A stretch of 64,000 nucleotides of DNA from Candidatus Streptomyces philanthi (GCA_018114805.1 CP073042.1:5315501-5379500); one strand, 5' to 3'; positions 8,293 to 17,060 are shown, counted from the stretch's first letter. The notes: a model not told the origin generated them from the sequence alone. Program-made: numbers and translations.

Positions 8293-9867
8293 TTACCTGC
8301 GGCGCACCCAGTACGCCGCCCCGCGCCGGGCCGCGCGCTCGCCCACGTACTCCTGCCCCCGCATGTCGCACCAGGCCGGGATGTCCAGGCGCGCCGCGTC
8401 GTCGTCGGCCAGCACCGCGACCACCGCGCCGACCGGCACGTCCTCGATCACCTTGGCCAGCTCGATGACCGGCAGCGGGCAGCGCTTGCCCAGCGCGTCC
8501 ACGGTCAGCGCCGGCTCCTGCTCGCGCCCGCCGCCCCCGACCCCGCCCTCGGCTCCGGCCCCACCTCCGGCTCCGGCCCCGCCGTCGCCCTCGCCCCCGC
8601 CCTGGTTGTCAGCCCCGGCCCCGACCGCGTCCGCGGCGGCCGAACTCTGGGCGCCGGGCGCCTCCGCCGCGCCCGTCGGCGCCGCCCCGTCGGCGCGCGG
8701 GCCCCGTACGGAGGCCGACTCCCGCCCCGTCGGCGCCCCCAGCTTCGCGCGTACCGCCGACACGATCCCGGGCAGCAGCTCCAGGAACAGCTCCACGTCC
8801 GCCTCGGTCGTCCCCCGCGGGAGCGACACGCGCACGTTGCCCTCCGACAGCACCCCCATCGCCCGCAGCACATGGCTCGGGGTCAGCGTGCTCGACGTGC
8901 ACGAAGAACCGGACGAGACGGCGAACTCCGCCCGGTCCAGCCCGTGCAGCAGACTCTCCCCGTCGACGTACAGACAGGAGAAGGTGACCAGGTGCGGCAG
9001 CCGCCGCGTCGGGTCCCCGACCACCTCCACGTCCGGCACCAGCTCCGGCACCCGGGTCCGGACGCGATCCACCAGGCCGCGCAGCCGCAGCGCCTCGGAC
9101 TCGGCCTCCTCGCGCACGGCGCGCAGCGAGGCCGCCGCGGCGACGATGGCCGGGATGTTCTCGAACCCCGCCGACCGGCCCGACTCCCGCTCGTCCACCG
9201 GGCCCTGCGGCGCGAACCGCACGCCCTTGCGCACCACCAGCAGGCCCACGCCCGCCGGCCCGCCCCACTTGTGCGCGCTCGCCGTCAGCAGCGACCAGCG
9301 GCCCTCGACCCGACCCCAGGCCAGCGACTGCGCGGCGTCCACCAGGAGCGGCACGCCCGCCGCGCGGCAGACCTCCGCAACGTCCACCACCGGCTGCTCG
9401 GTGCCCACCTCGTGGTTGGCCGACTGGAGGCAGGCCAGCGCGACGGGCTCGGCGGCCCCGCGCAGCGCGTCGGCGTACGCGGTGGGCGCCACCCGACCCG
9501 TACGGTCCACGCCGACCTCGGTGACCGTGCCGCCCGCGACCGTGTGGGCGGTGGCCGCGTGGAGCACGGAGGAGTGCTCGACCGCCGAGACGACCAGCCC
9601 CCGGCCGACCCGCCGCCCGCCGGCGAGGGCCCCCGCGATGCCCTGGTGCACCGCGCGCGTCCCCGACGCGGTGAAGACCAGCTCGTCGGGGCGGCAGCCG
9701 ACGGCGTCGGCCGTGGTCTGCCGCGCGGCGTCGAGCAGCAGCCGGGCCCGCCGCCCCTCCCGGTAGAGCCGGGCCGGGTCGCCCCACCCCTCGTCCAGGG
9801 CGGCGAGCAGCGCCTGCCTGGCCACGGGGTGCTGGGGAGCGGAGGAGGCCGCGTCGAAGTAGGGCAC
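8293..9867 (-). CDS. Cysteine desulfurase fused to a TusA-like sulfur carrier
   Basis: A 524-residue two-domain protein. Residues 1-375 are a class V aminotransferase-fold cysteine desulfurase: PLP-binding Lys200 in TASAHKWGGP, the NHEVGTEQP stretch, and the mobile-loop Cys323 in SSGSSCTSS that takes the persulfide. Residues about 380-450 are a Gly/Ala-rich linker. Residues about 452-524 are a TusA domain with LGKRCPLPVIEL (acceptor Cys463 of the CPxP motif). The fusion should pass sulfane sulfur from Cys323 directly to Cys463, supplying thiolation (tRNA, cofactor) rather than bulk Fe-S assembly. TAGCGT ends 6 bases before the GTG start on the minus strand, so the mRNA may be leaderless. It diverges from ctaC. 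Confidence 0.88.
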   Translation of the reverse strand: MPYFDAASSAPQHPVARQALLAALDEGWGDPARLYREGRRARLLLDAARQTTADAVGCRPDELVFTASGTRAVHQGIAGALAGGRRVGRGLVVSAVEHSSVLHAATAHTVAGGTVTEVGVDRTGRVAPTAYADALRGAAEPVALACLQSANHEVGTEQPVVDVAEVCRAAGVPLLVDAAQSLAWGRVEGRWSLLTASAHKWGGPAGVGLLVVRKGVRFAPQGPVDERESGRSAGFENIPAIVAAAASLRAVREEAESEALRLRGLVDRVRTRVPELVPDVEVVGDPTRRLPHLVTFSCLYVDGESLLHGLDRAEFAVSSGSSCTSSTLTPSHVLRAMGVLSEGNVRVSLPRGTTEADVELFLELLPGIVSAVRAKLGAPTGRESASVRGPRADGAAPTGAAEAPGAQSSAAADAVGAGADNQGGGEGDGGAGAGGGAGAEGGVGGGGREQEPALTVDALGKRCPLPVIELAKVIEDVPVGAVVAVLADDDAARLDIPAWCDMRGQEYVGERAARRGAAYWVRRR

Positions 9868-10269
9868 GCGACGACGCTAGACGACCGGTGGGCCGGGCGC
9901 CGTAGCGCGGCTCACGCCAGTGTCGTTCGGGGGGCCCGCCCGGGGCCGCCCGCCAGAGCCGGGCCCCCGGCCCGCGTACGGCCGGTGGCGCGGGTCGCCC
10001 CGGCCCGGCGTACGACCCAGGCGACCGCCCCTTCGGCCGGTCGTGCGAGGGTGCGCTCAGCACACCGTCAGATGTCGTCCGGAGCCGGCTGTTCCACTCC
10101 TTCGGGGCCCGGACCGGCGCGTTGGGCACCCTCCCCGCGCGACCTCAGATAGCGTCCAGTAGGGTTTGGTCCGCATAAACATCCAAACCCCTGCCCGCAG
10201 CGGGCCGGCGACCGACCAGCGAGACGGCCGCAGCCGGCCGCACGGGCGAGACTCTCGGGAAGGCGCTAC
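9868..10269. promoter_or_regulatory. Divergent csd-tusA / ctaC regulatory region
   Basis: 402 bases without a gene. The minus-strand -10 for csd-tusA (TAGCGT, 9879-9874) is at the left edge. Toward ctaC there is a perfect inverted repeat GGGTTTGG (10162-10169) / CCAAACCC (10183-10190) around an A/T-rich 13-base centre, about 80 bases before the ctaC start. It could be an operator or a 5'-UTR hairpin. TAGCGT at 10150-10155 just upstream is a possible ctaC -10, which would place the repeat at the very start of the transcript. The middle is featureless G/C-rich DNA. Confidence 0.5.
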
Positions 10270-11232
10270 GTGAGTCCCAACGGCTCCGACCGCTCGTCGC
10301 GGCGCCCGATGCGGCGGAAGCTGCCGCAGGCGCTGGCCGCGGGCCTGGTCCTCGTGACCGCTACCGGTTGCACATCCAAGGACTTCCCCCGCCTCGGAAT
10401 GCCCACCCCCGTCACGGAGGAGGCGCCGCGGATTCTCTCCCTGTGGCAGGGCTCCTGGGCGGCAGCACTTGCCACAGGCGTGCTGGTCTGGGGCCTGATC
10501 CTGTGGAGCGTCATCTTCCATCGGCGCAGCAGGACCAAGGTCGAGGTTCCCCCGCAGACGCGGTACAACATGCCCATCGAGGCGCTGTACACCGTCGTGC
10601 CGCTCGTCATCGTCTCGGTGTTGTTCTACTTCACCGCGCGCGATGAGAGCGAGCTCCTCAAGACCTCCAAGAAGCCCGACCACGTCATCAACGTCGTGGG
10701 CTACCAGTGGAGCTGGGGCTTCAACTACATGGAGAACGTGGACGGCGACCCGTCCACAGCCGCGAAAACCCCCAAGGAGGTCGCCGGCATCCCGGACCGG
10801 ATGCTGAAGGCCGTGCCCAAGGGCGCCGAGGGCGTGTACGACCAGGGCATCCCGGGCGACCGTGACCCGGACAAGGGCTGGCCGGGCCCGACGCTGTGGC
10901 TGCCGAAGGGCGAGACGGTCCAGTTCGTGCTCACCTCGCGGGACGTCATCCACTCGTTCTGGGTGATTCCGTTCCTGATGAAGCAGGACGTCATCCCGGG
11001 CCACACGAACCGATTCGAGGTGACTCCGAACAAGGAGGGCACTTTCATGGGTAAGTGCGCCGAGCTCTGCGGCAAGGACCACTCCCGGATGCTCTTCAAC
11101 GTCAAGGTGGTCTCCCCCGAGGAGTACCGGAAGCACCTGAAGGGCCTGGCGAAGAAGGGTCAGACCGGATACCTCCCGGCAACCATCAAGCAGACGGACG
11201 CCGCCAAGAACGCGGAGACCAAGAACCAGTGA
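10270..11232 (+). CDS. ctaC: Cytochrome c oxidase subunit II
   Basis: Electron-entry subunit of the aa3 oxidase, 320 residues, exported lipoprotein with the bulk outside the membrane. A twin basic N-terminus leads to a signal helix and lipobox ATGC (Cys34). Two membrane helices follow (about 62-82 and 102-120), then the cupredoxin domain with aromatic YQWSWGFNY and the binuclear CuA site CAELCGKDHSRM (both Cys, His and Met present). GTG start. First gene of ctaC-ctaD-ctaF; its stop overlaps the ctaD start (GTGA). Confidence 0.96.
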   Translation: MSPNGSDRSSRRPMRRKLPQALAAGLVLVTATGCTSKDFPRLGMPTPVTEEAPRILSLWQGSWAAALATGVLVWGLILWSVIFHRRSRTKVEVPPQTRYNMPIEALYTVVPLVIVSVLFYFTARDESELLKTSKKPDHVINVVGYQWSWGFNYMENVDGDPSTAAKTPKEVAGIPDRMLKAVPKGAEGVYDQGIPGDRDPDKGWPGPTLWLPKGETVQFVLTSRDVIHSFWVIPFLMKQDVIPGHTNRFEVTPNKEGTFMGKCAELCGKDHSRMLFNVKVVSPEEYRKHLKGLAKKGQTGYLPATIKQTDAAKNAETKNQ

Positions 11233-12962
11233 GCATCCTCAACGAACCTCAGGGTGCCGCCGCCGACACGGCAAAGGCAGCACCACCCGAGTACCGGAAA
11301 GCCCCCGGCAGTGCCGTGGTGAAGTGGCTGACCACGACCGATCACAAGACGATCGGCACGATGTACCTGGTCACCTCGTTCGCGTTCTTCTGCATCGGCG
11401 GCGTCATGGCGCTGTTCATGCGCGCCGAACTCGCTCGCCCCGGCACGCAGATCATGTCGAACGAGCAGTTCAACCAGGCGTTCACGATGCACGGCACGAT
11501 CATGCTGCTGATGTTCGCGACGCCGCTGTTCGCCGGATTCGCCAACTGGATCATGCCGCTGCAGATCGGCGCGCCCGACGTGGCGTTCCCGCGGCTGAAC
11601 ATGTTCGCCTACTGGCTGTACCTCTTCGGCTCGCTCATCGCGGTCGGCGGTTTCCTCACCCCCAACGGCGCGGCCGACTTCGGCTGGTTCGCCTACTCCC
11701 CGCTGTCGGACGCGGTCCGCTCGCCGGGCGTCGGCGCCGACATGTGGATCATGGGTCTGGCCCTCTCGGGCTTCGGCACCATCCTCGGCTCGGTCAACTT
11801 CATCACCACGATCATCTGCATGCGCGCTCCCGGCATGACGATGTTCCGGATGCCGATCTTTACCTGGAACGTGCTGCTCACCGGTGTTCTGGTGCTGCTC
11901 GCCTTCCCCGTGCTCGCCGCCGCGCTGTTCGCCCTGGAGGCGGACCGCAAGTGCGGGGCGCACATCTTCGACGCGGCCAACGGCGGCGCGCTGTTGTGGC
12001 AACACCTCTTCTGGTTCTTCGGCCATCCAGAGGTGTACATCATCGCCTTGCCGTTCTTCGGCATCATCTCCGAGGTCATCCCGGTCTTCAGCCGCAAGCC
12101 GATGTTCGGCTACATCGGTCTGGTGGCCGCGACGATCGCCATCGCCGGTCTCTCGGTGACGGTCTGGGCGCACCACATGTACGTCACAGGCGGCGTGCTC
12201 CTACCGTTCTTCTCCTTCATGACCTTCCTTATCGCGGTGCCCACCGGTGTGAAGTTCTTCAACTGGATCGGCACCATGTGGAAGGGCTCTCTGAGCTTCG
12301 AGACGCCCATGCTGTGGGCGGTCGGCTTCCTGATCACCTTCACCTTCGGTGGTCTGACCGGCGTCATTCTGGCCTCGCCGCCGATGGACTTCCACGTCTC
12401 CGACTCGTACTTCGTCGTCGCGCACTTCCACTACGTCATCTTCGGCACCGTGGTCTTCGCGATGTTCTCCGGCTTCCACTTCTGGTGGCCGAAGTTCACC
12501 GGCAAGATGCTGGACGAGCGGCTCGGGAAGATCACCTTCTGGACGCTGTTCATCGGCTTCCACGGCACGTTCCTGGTGCAGCACTGGCTGGGCGCCGAGG
12601 GCATGCCCCGCCGGTACGCGGACTACCTGCACGCGGACGGCTTCACCACGCTCAACACCATCTCCACCATCAGCTCGTTCCTGCTGGGCCTCTCCGTGCT
12701 GCCGTTCTTCTACAACGTGTGGAAGACCGCGAAGTACGGCAAGAAGGTCGAGGTCGACGACCCGTGGGGCTACGGCCGTTCGTTGGAGTGGGCGACCTCC
12801 TGCCCGCCGCCGCGGCACAACTTCCTCACGCTGCCGCGCATTCGCTCCGAATCCCCGGCATTCGACCTGCACCACCCGGAGATCGCCGCGCTCGACCAGC
12901 TTGAGAACGTCGGGCACACCGAAGAGAAGGCCCTCGCGGGTGGCAAGGAGGCAGGCAAGTGA
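11229..12962 (+). CDS. ctaD: Cytochrome c oxidase subunit I
   Basis: Catalytic heme-copper subunit of aa3 oxidase, 577 residues, about 12 membrane helices. Ligand motifs are intact: FTMHGTIMLLMF (heme a His), FWFFGHPEVYI (CuB His and the Tyr cross-linked to it, start of the K channel), VWAHHMYVTG (two CuB His), and VVAHFHYVIFG (heme a3 and heme a His). The GTG at 11229 overlaps the ctaC stop by 4 bases, so the genes are translationally coupled; ctaF overlaps its 3' end in the same way. No lesions. Confidence 0.97.
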   Translation: MSILNEPQGAAADTAKAAPPEYRKAPGSAVVKWLTTTDHKTIGTMYLVTSFAFFCIGGVMALFMRAELARPGTQIMSNEQFNQAFTMHGTIMLLMFATPLFAGFANWIMPLQIGAPDVAFPRLNMFAYWLYLFGSLIAVGGFLTPNGAADFGWFAYSPLSDAVRSPGVGADMWIMGLALSGFGTILGSVNFITTIICMRAPGMTMFRMPIFTWNVLLTGVLVLLAFPVLAAALFALEADRKCGAHIFDAANGGALLWQHLFWFFGHPEVYIIALPFFGIISEVIPVFSRKPMFGYIGLVAATIAIAGLSVTVWAHHMYVTGGVLLPFFSFMTFLIAVPTGVKFFNWIGTMWKGSLSFETPMLWAVGFLITFTFGGLTGVILASPPMDFHVSDSYFVVAHFHYVIFGTVVFAMFSGFHFWWPKFTGKMLDERLGKITFWTLFIGFHGTFLVQHWLGAEGMPRRYADYLHADGFTTLNTISTISSFLLGLSVLPFFYNVWKTAKYGKKVEVDDPWGYGRSLEWATSCPPPRHNFLTLPRIRSESPAFDLHHPEIAALDQLENVGHTEEKALAGGKEAGK

Positions 12963-13357
12963 AGATCCAAGGCCGGATGTTCATCTGGCTCGCCGTCTTC
13001 ATCCTTGCCATGGCGATCGTCTATGGCGTCTGGTCCAAGGAGCCGGTCGGCACGACCGCGCTCTCCCTGGCCTTCGGCCTGAGCATGATGATCGGCTACT
13101 ACCTGGCGTTCACCGCGCGCCGGGTGGACGCCGGTGCGCAGGACGACAAGGACGCTGACGTCGCTGACGACGCCGGTGAGCTTGGCTTCTTCAGCCCGCA
13201 CAGCTGGCAGCCGCTGTTCCTCGCGGTGGGTGGCTCGTTCGCCTTCCTCGGCGTGGTCTTCGGTTGGTGGCTGATGTACTTCTCGGCCCCGATCATCATG
13301 ATCAGCATCTTCGGCTGGGTTTTCGAGTACTACCGGGGCGAGAACCGCACCCAGTAG
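12959..13357 (+). CDS. ctaF: Cytochrome c oxidase subunit IV (actinobacterial)
   Basis: 132-residue membrane protein with four hydrophobic helices in two pairs (residues 5-23, 30-48; 82-100, 104-120) separated by an Asp-rich loop (QDDKDADVADDAGELGF). This is the actinobacterial-specific fourth subunit of the bc1-aa3 supercomplex. GTG start overlaps the ctaD stop (GTGA); last gene of the operon, followed by a strong terminator. Confidence 0.93.
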   Translation: MKIQGRMFIWLAVFILAMAIVYGVWSKEPVGTTALSLAFGLSMMIGYYLAFTARRVDAGAQDDKDADVADDAGELGFFSPHSWQPLFLAVGGSFAFLGVVFGWWLMYFSAPIIMISIFGWVFEYYRGENRTQ

Positions 13358-13371
13358 GCACACCCGTTCGC

Positions 13372-13413
13372 CGTACGGCCCGGACGCCCCCTCGGGGGAG
13401 TCCAGGCCGTACG
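13372..13413 (+). terminator. Terminator of ctaCDF
   Basis: Long stem: cgtacggcc (13372-13380) pairs with ggccgtacg (13405-13413), and inside it ggac/gtcc and cccc/gggg continue the helix with one-base interruptions. It begins 14 bases after the ctaF stop. Confidence 0.8.
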
Positions 13414-13501
13414 TGTTCCGGGGCACCCGTCACCGCCGTGGCCGACGCTCGTTTGGCCCGCTGCGCGCGCCGAACGCGGCCGCCGTTCTTAGCGTGTGGT
13501 C

Positions 13502-14755
13502 ATGAGCCACACCTCTCGCTCCCGAATACCCATCCGCTGCGCCCTCCTGGTGACGCCGCTGGCGATAGGCGCCGTGGCCTGCGCGGGCTCCCCCTCCGAC
13601 CCGCTGGCTGACAAGCCGTACGACGCCGCCGAACAGGTGGCCTTCAACGGCGACCCGCGCGGCCGCCAGGCCAACCCCGACCGGCCCCTGGAGGTCACCG
13701 CCAAGGGCGGCGGCAGCCGGATCACCGACGTGACCGCCACCGACGCCACCGGCCGCTACCTGCGCGGCGAACTCACCGCCGACGGCAAGCGGTGGCGCTC
13801 CACCGCCCCGCTCGCGGCAGGTGCCCACTACACGCTCCGGGTGAGCACCGAGAACGCCGACGGCAGGCCGGGCCGCAAGACCATCAGCTACGACACCGCC
13901 CCCGCCGACACGTTGCTCCGGGTACCCTTCGGCCCTGGCAGCGGCACCTACGGGGTCGGCCAGCCGGTCACCGCCGAACTCAGCGCCCCGGTGAAGAACC
14001 GAGGGGACCGGGCCACCGTCGAGCGCGCCCTGCGCGTCAGCTCCCAGCCGGCCGTCGAGGGCGCCTGGCACTGGGTGGACGAGCGGACCCTGCGCTACCG
14101 CCCGCGCGCGTACTGGCCCGCCAGAGCCACCATCACCGTGCGCAGCCACCTGGACGGCATCAAGGTCGGCGGCGGCCGCTACGGCGGCCCCACCAAGCCC
14201 CTCACGCTGCGCACCGGCGCCAGGATCGAGGCCGTCACAGACGCGGCGGCGCACCGGATGACCGTACGGCGCGACGGCAGGACGCTGCGCACCATCCCCG
14301 TCACCACCGGCAAGCCAGGCTTCGACACGCGCAACGGCGTCAAGGTCGTCCTCGCCAAGGAGTCCTTCGTCCGCATGCGCGGGACCAGCATCGGCATCGC
14401 GGAGGGCAGTTCCGAGTCGTACGACCTGCCGGTGCACTGGGCCACCCAGGTCACCTGGAGCGGCGAGTACGTGCACGCCGCGCCCTGGTCGGCGGGCTCG
14501 CACGGCGCCGCCAACGTCAGCCATGGCTGCACCGGCATGAGCACCGCCGACGCCCTCTGGTTCTTCGACACGGTGCGCCCCGGCGACCTGGTGACGGTCA
14601 CGGGCAGCGGCGGCACCACGACGACGCCGTTCGACAACGGCTTCGGCGACTGGAACCTGTCCTGGAACAAGTGGCGCCAGGGCAGCGCCCTGACCTCCGG
14701 CCCGCGCGACGGCGGCGGCCCGGCCGACACGGCCCGGCTGCGACCGGCGATCTGA
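13502..14755 (+). CDS. L,D-transpeptidase (YkuD domain) lipoprotein with Ig-like domains
   Basis: 417-residue exported cell-wall enzyme forming 3-3 cross-links in peptidoglycan. The N-terminal signal helix ends in a lipobox-like VACAG (Cys about residue 23). Two beta-rich Ig-like domains follow (about 50-230). The C-terminal YkuD domain (about 235-370) has the catalytic SHGCTGM (Cys343) and upstream HAAPWSAGSHG. The last 45 residues are Trp/Gly-rich. ATG 13502 is preferred to GTG 13496 because TAGCGT lies exactly 6 bases upstream, typical of a leaderless start. It sits between the two halves of the respiratory cluster, as in other streptomycetes. Confidence 0.9.
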   Translation: MSHTSRSRIPIRCALLVTPLAIGAVACAGSPSDPLADKPYDAAEQVAFNGDPRGRQANPDRPLEVTAKGGGSRITDVTATDATGRYLRGELTADGKRWRSTAPLAAGAHYTLRVSTENADGRPGRKTISYDTAPADTLLRVPFGPGSGTYGVGQPVTAELSAPVKNRGDRATVERALRVSSQPAVEGAWHWVDERTLRYRPRAYWPARATITVRSHLDGIKVGGGRYGGPTKPLTLRTGARIEAVTDAAAHRMTVRRDGRTLRTIPVTTGKPGFDTRNGVKVVLAKESFVRMRGTSIGIAEGSSESYDLPVHWATQVTWSGEYVHAAPWSAGSHGAANVSHGCTGMSTADALWFFDTVRPGDLVTVTGSGGTTTTPFDNGFGDWNLSWNKWRQGSALTSGPRDGGGPADTARLRPAI

Positions 14756-14869
14756 GCCACGGCCGGTCCCGGCCACGGCGGCCCGCCGCCCGGGCGGCCC
14801 GCGACACGCCGAGCCGGCCCGCCGCCGCGGACCGGACCCCCTTCGCCGTGAATCCGCCGTGCGCCAGTC

Positions 14870-15271
14870 TCAGGCGCTTATGGCCCGCTTCTGGCGCAAG
14901 CCCGGCCAGCGCGTCGGCGAGCGCCACCGGGTCCACCGGGAGCGTCACAGCGGCCTCGGCGCGGCTCCAGGTGGCCTGCCAGGCGTCCTGCGGGCGGCCC
15001 ATGAGCAGCAGCACCGGGGGGCAGGCGTAGATCTCGTCCTTGATCTGCCGGCACATGCCCATGCCGCCGGCCGGGCGCCGGTCTCGCCGTCCAGGACGCA
15101 GACGTCGATCCCGCCGGCCTCCAGGGCCTACAGCACGGCGGGTAGGGTGGCGCACTGCAGGTACTCGACCTCGGGGACGTCCGCTGCTGGCCGCCGCCCG
15201 GCGGCCAGCCGCACCTGCTCGCGGGTGCCCGCGTCATCGCTGTAGACCAGCACCGTGGCAGTGGGCCGCAT
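14870..15271 (-). pseudogene. Response-regulator-like receiver protein, broken by a stop and frameshifts
   Basis: From ATG 15271 (GGAGGAAAG immediately upstream) the frame reads MRPTATVLVYSDDAGTREQV, continues to LQCATLPAVL, then meets TAG at 15128-15130 (codon 48). After AGGIDVCVLDGET the frame shifts near 15076 (one C short in a C run) into GGMGMCRQIKDEIYACPPVL. A further shift near 14895 is needed to reach LRQKRAISA and the stop at 14870-14872. Repaired, it is a stand-alone receiver-like protein of about 133 residues with no output domain. Its conserved position beside ctaE in streptomycetes suggests a link to respiratory control, which is inference. Three lesions in 400 bases. Confidence 0.65.
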
Positions 15272-15542
15272 CTTTCCTCCAGGCAGGTGGACGGCACGGA
15301 ACGGACTGGGTCCGTGGGGCGGATGCTACTGCGCCCGGGCCCGCGGCGAGGAGAGGTCGTACGGATCTTCCCCGGGCTCGACGGGGCGTCAGGAGGGCTG
15401 GCGCGCGGAACACGTTGTGGAGTCCCGGATACCGTTTCCCTCCTTCGGGGGACCGCCGCAATAGGCCGTACGAGCCGCTTGAACAGCCTTGACACTCCGA
15501 ACGGGACCCCCCGAGGTGAGGGCGGGATAAGCGACCGACATA
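15272..15542. promoter_or_regulatory. ctaE-qcr promoter region
   Basis: Divergent gap between the broken receiver gene and ctaE. It contains TTGAAC (about 15479) and TTGACA (15489-15494) as -35-like elements, and GGATAA about 32 bases after the latter. No clean 17-19 spaced pair is evident. The last 11 bases form one arm of a palindrome spanning the ctaE start. GAGGTGAGGG (about 15513) is 20-30 bases before the ATG, far for a ribosome site. Confidence 0.4.
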
Positions 15543-15552
15543 ATGTCGGTCG
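15532..15552. repeat. Perfect 10-bp palindrome spanning the ctaE start codon
   Basis: CGACCGACAT (15532-15541), one central base, ATGTCGGTCG (15543-15552). The ATG of ctaE is the first triplet of the right arm. As DNA it is a good operator candidate; as RNA it would bury the start codon in a 10-bp stem. Confidence 0.6.
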
Positions 15553-16163
15553 TGGCGACAGCAACAGCAGTAGACACCGGGCACGCGCACCCATCGGTCA
15601 ACCGGCCGAACCTCACCAGCGTCGGAACCATCATCTGGCTGAGTTCCGAGCTGATGTTCTTCGCGGCCCTCTTCGCGATGTACTTCACCCTCCGATCGGT
15701 GACCGGGGCAGAGCGCTGGAAGGAAATGGCCGATGCGCTGAACTTCCCGTTCTCCGCCACGAACACCACGATCCTGGTGCTCTCCTCCCTCACGTGCCAG
15801 CTCGGCGTCTTCGCCGCCGAGCGCGGTGACGTGAAGAAGCTGCGCATGTGGTTCGTGGTCACCTTCGTGATGGGTGCGATCTTCATCGGCGGTCAGGTCT
15901 TCGAGTACACCGAGCTGGTCAAGCACGAGGGGCTCACCCTCTCGTCCGACCCGTACGGTTCGGTGTTCTACCTGACCACCGGTTTCCACGGGCTGCACGT
16001 GACGGGCGGACTCATCGCGTTCTTGCTGGTCCTGGGCAGGACGTACGCGGCCAAGAGGTTCACACACGAGCAGGCGACGGCGGCCATCGTCGTGTCGTAC
16101 TACTGGCACTTCGTCGACGTCGTCTGGATCGGCCTCTTCGCCACGATCTACATGATCAAGTAA
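15543..16163 (+). CDS. ctaE: Cytochrome c oxidase subunit III
   Basis: 206-residue, five-helix subunit III of the aa3 oxidase. Recognisable by WLSSELMFFAALFAMYFT near the N-terminus, GQVFEYTEL, FYLTTGFHGLHVTGG and the C-terminal SYYWHFVDVVWIGLFATIY. The start at 15543 gives MSVVATATAV, but the codon lies in a palindrome and lacks a close ribosome site, so a GTG at 15552 is a fallback. First gene of ctaE-qcrC-qcrA-qcrB, joining oxidase and bc1 genes in one transcript. Confidence 0.95.
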   Translation: MSVVATATAVDTGHAHPSVNRPNLTSVGTIIWLSSELMFFAALFAMYFTLRSVTGAERWKEMADALNFPFSATNTTILVLSSLTCQLGVFAAERGDVKKLRMWFVVTFVMGAIFIGGQVFEYTELVKHEGLTLSSDPYGSVFYLTTGFHGLHVTGGLIAFLLVLGRTYAAKRFTHEQATAAIVVSYYWHFVDVVWIGLFATIYMIK

Positions 16164-16244
16164 CCGTTCCCGCACCGGACCCGCGTTTCACCCGAGACGC
16201 AGCCAAAAGCATCGACGCTGAAGATCCTGACACCGGGGTAATCC

Positions 16245-17060
16245 GTGAAAAAGCTTTCCGCACGACGGCGCCATCCGCTGGCGGCGCTCGTCGTCCTACT
16301 CTTCGCGCTGGCGGCCACGGGGGGGCTTTACGCCGCGTTCGCGCCGGCGGACAAGGCCAAGGCCGACGAGGCCCAGGCCTCCCTCGCCATCGACGAGGGC
16401 AAGAAGCTCTACGCCGTTGGCTGCGCAAGCTGCCACGGCACTGGCGGCCAAGGCACATCTGACGGTCCGAGCCTGGTCGGCGTCGGCGCCGCCGCCGTGG
16501 ACTTCCAAGTGAGCACCGGCCGCATGCCGGCCCAGCAGAACGGTGCCCAGGCCCCGAAGAAGCCCAAGGTCTACACGGCCGCCGAGACCGAGCAGCTCGC
16601 GGCGTACGTCGCCTCGCTTGGCGCCGGCGGCCCGGAAACGCCGAACAAGAGCCAGTACAGCCTCAACGGCAAGGAGGACGCTGCCAACGGTGGGCAGCTG
16701 TTCCGTTCGAACTGTGCCCAGTGCCACAATTTCTCAGGCAAGGGCGGGGCGCTGAGCAACGGCAAGTACGCGCCCCCTCTTGATGGCGTGAGCCCGAAGC
16801 ACATCTACGAGGCCATGCAGACCGGCCCGCAGAACATGCCGTCTTTCCCCGACACGGTCATGCCGGAGAAGGAAAAGAGGGACATCATCGCCTACCTCAA
16901 CAAGGTCAACAGCGACGACACCGAGAGCCCCGGTGGTTTCCAACTGGGTGGACTCGGCCCGGTGGCTGAGGGCTTGTTCGCCTGGGTGTTCGGCCTGGGC
17001 GCCCTGGTCGCCATCACCATTTGGGTCGCAGCCCGGACCACGAAGGCCAAGAAGTCATGA
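16245..17060 (+). CDS. qcrC: Cytochrome bc1 complex diheme cytochrome c subunit
   Basis: 271 residues; carries electrons from the Rieske protein directly to CtaC, replacing soluble cytochrome c in actinobacteria. An N-terminal membrane helix (about 14-34) is followed by two cytochrome c domains with CASCH and CAQCH heme sites and downstream Met ligands (GRMPAQQ; QNMPSFPD), then a C-terminal anchor helix (about 243-263). GTG start. Its stop overlaps the qcrA ATG (ATGA). Confidence 0.95.
   Translation: MKKLSARRRHPLAALVVLLFALAATGGLYAAFAPADKAKADEAQASLAIDEGKKLYAVGCASCHGTGGQGTSDGPSLVGVGAAAVDFQVSTGRMPAQQNGAQAPKKPKVYTAAETEQLAAYVASLGAGGPETPNKSQYSLNGKEDAANGGQLFRSNCAQCHNFSGKGGALSNGKYAPPLDGVSPKHIYEAMQTGPQNMPSFPDTVMPEKEKRDIIAYLNKVNSDDTESPGGFQLGGLGPVAEGLFAWVFGLGALVAITIWVAARTTKAKKS

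Noticed and set aside
13496..13501. GTG 13496 as the L,D-transpeptidase start
   Set aside because: ATG 13502 has TAGCGT exactly 6 bases upstream and gives a normal signal peptide; the extra two residues add nothing.
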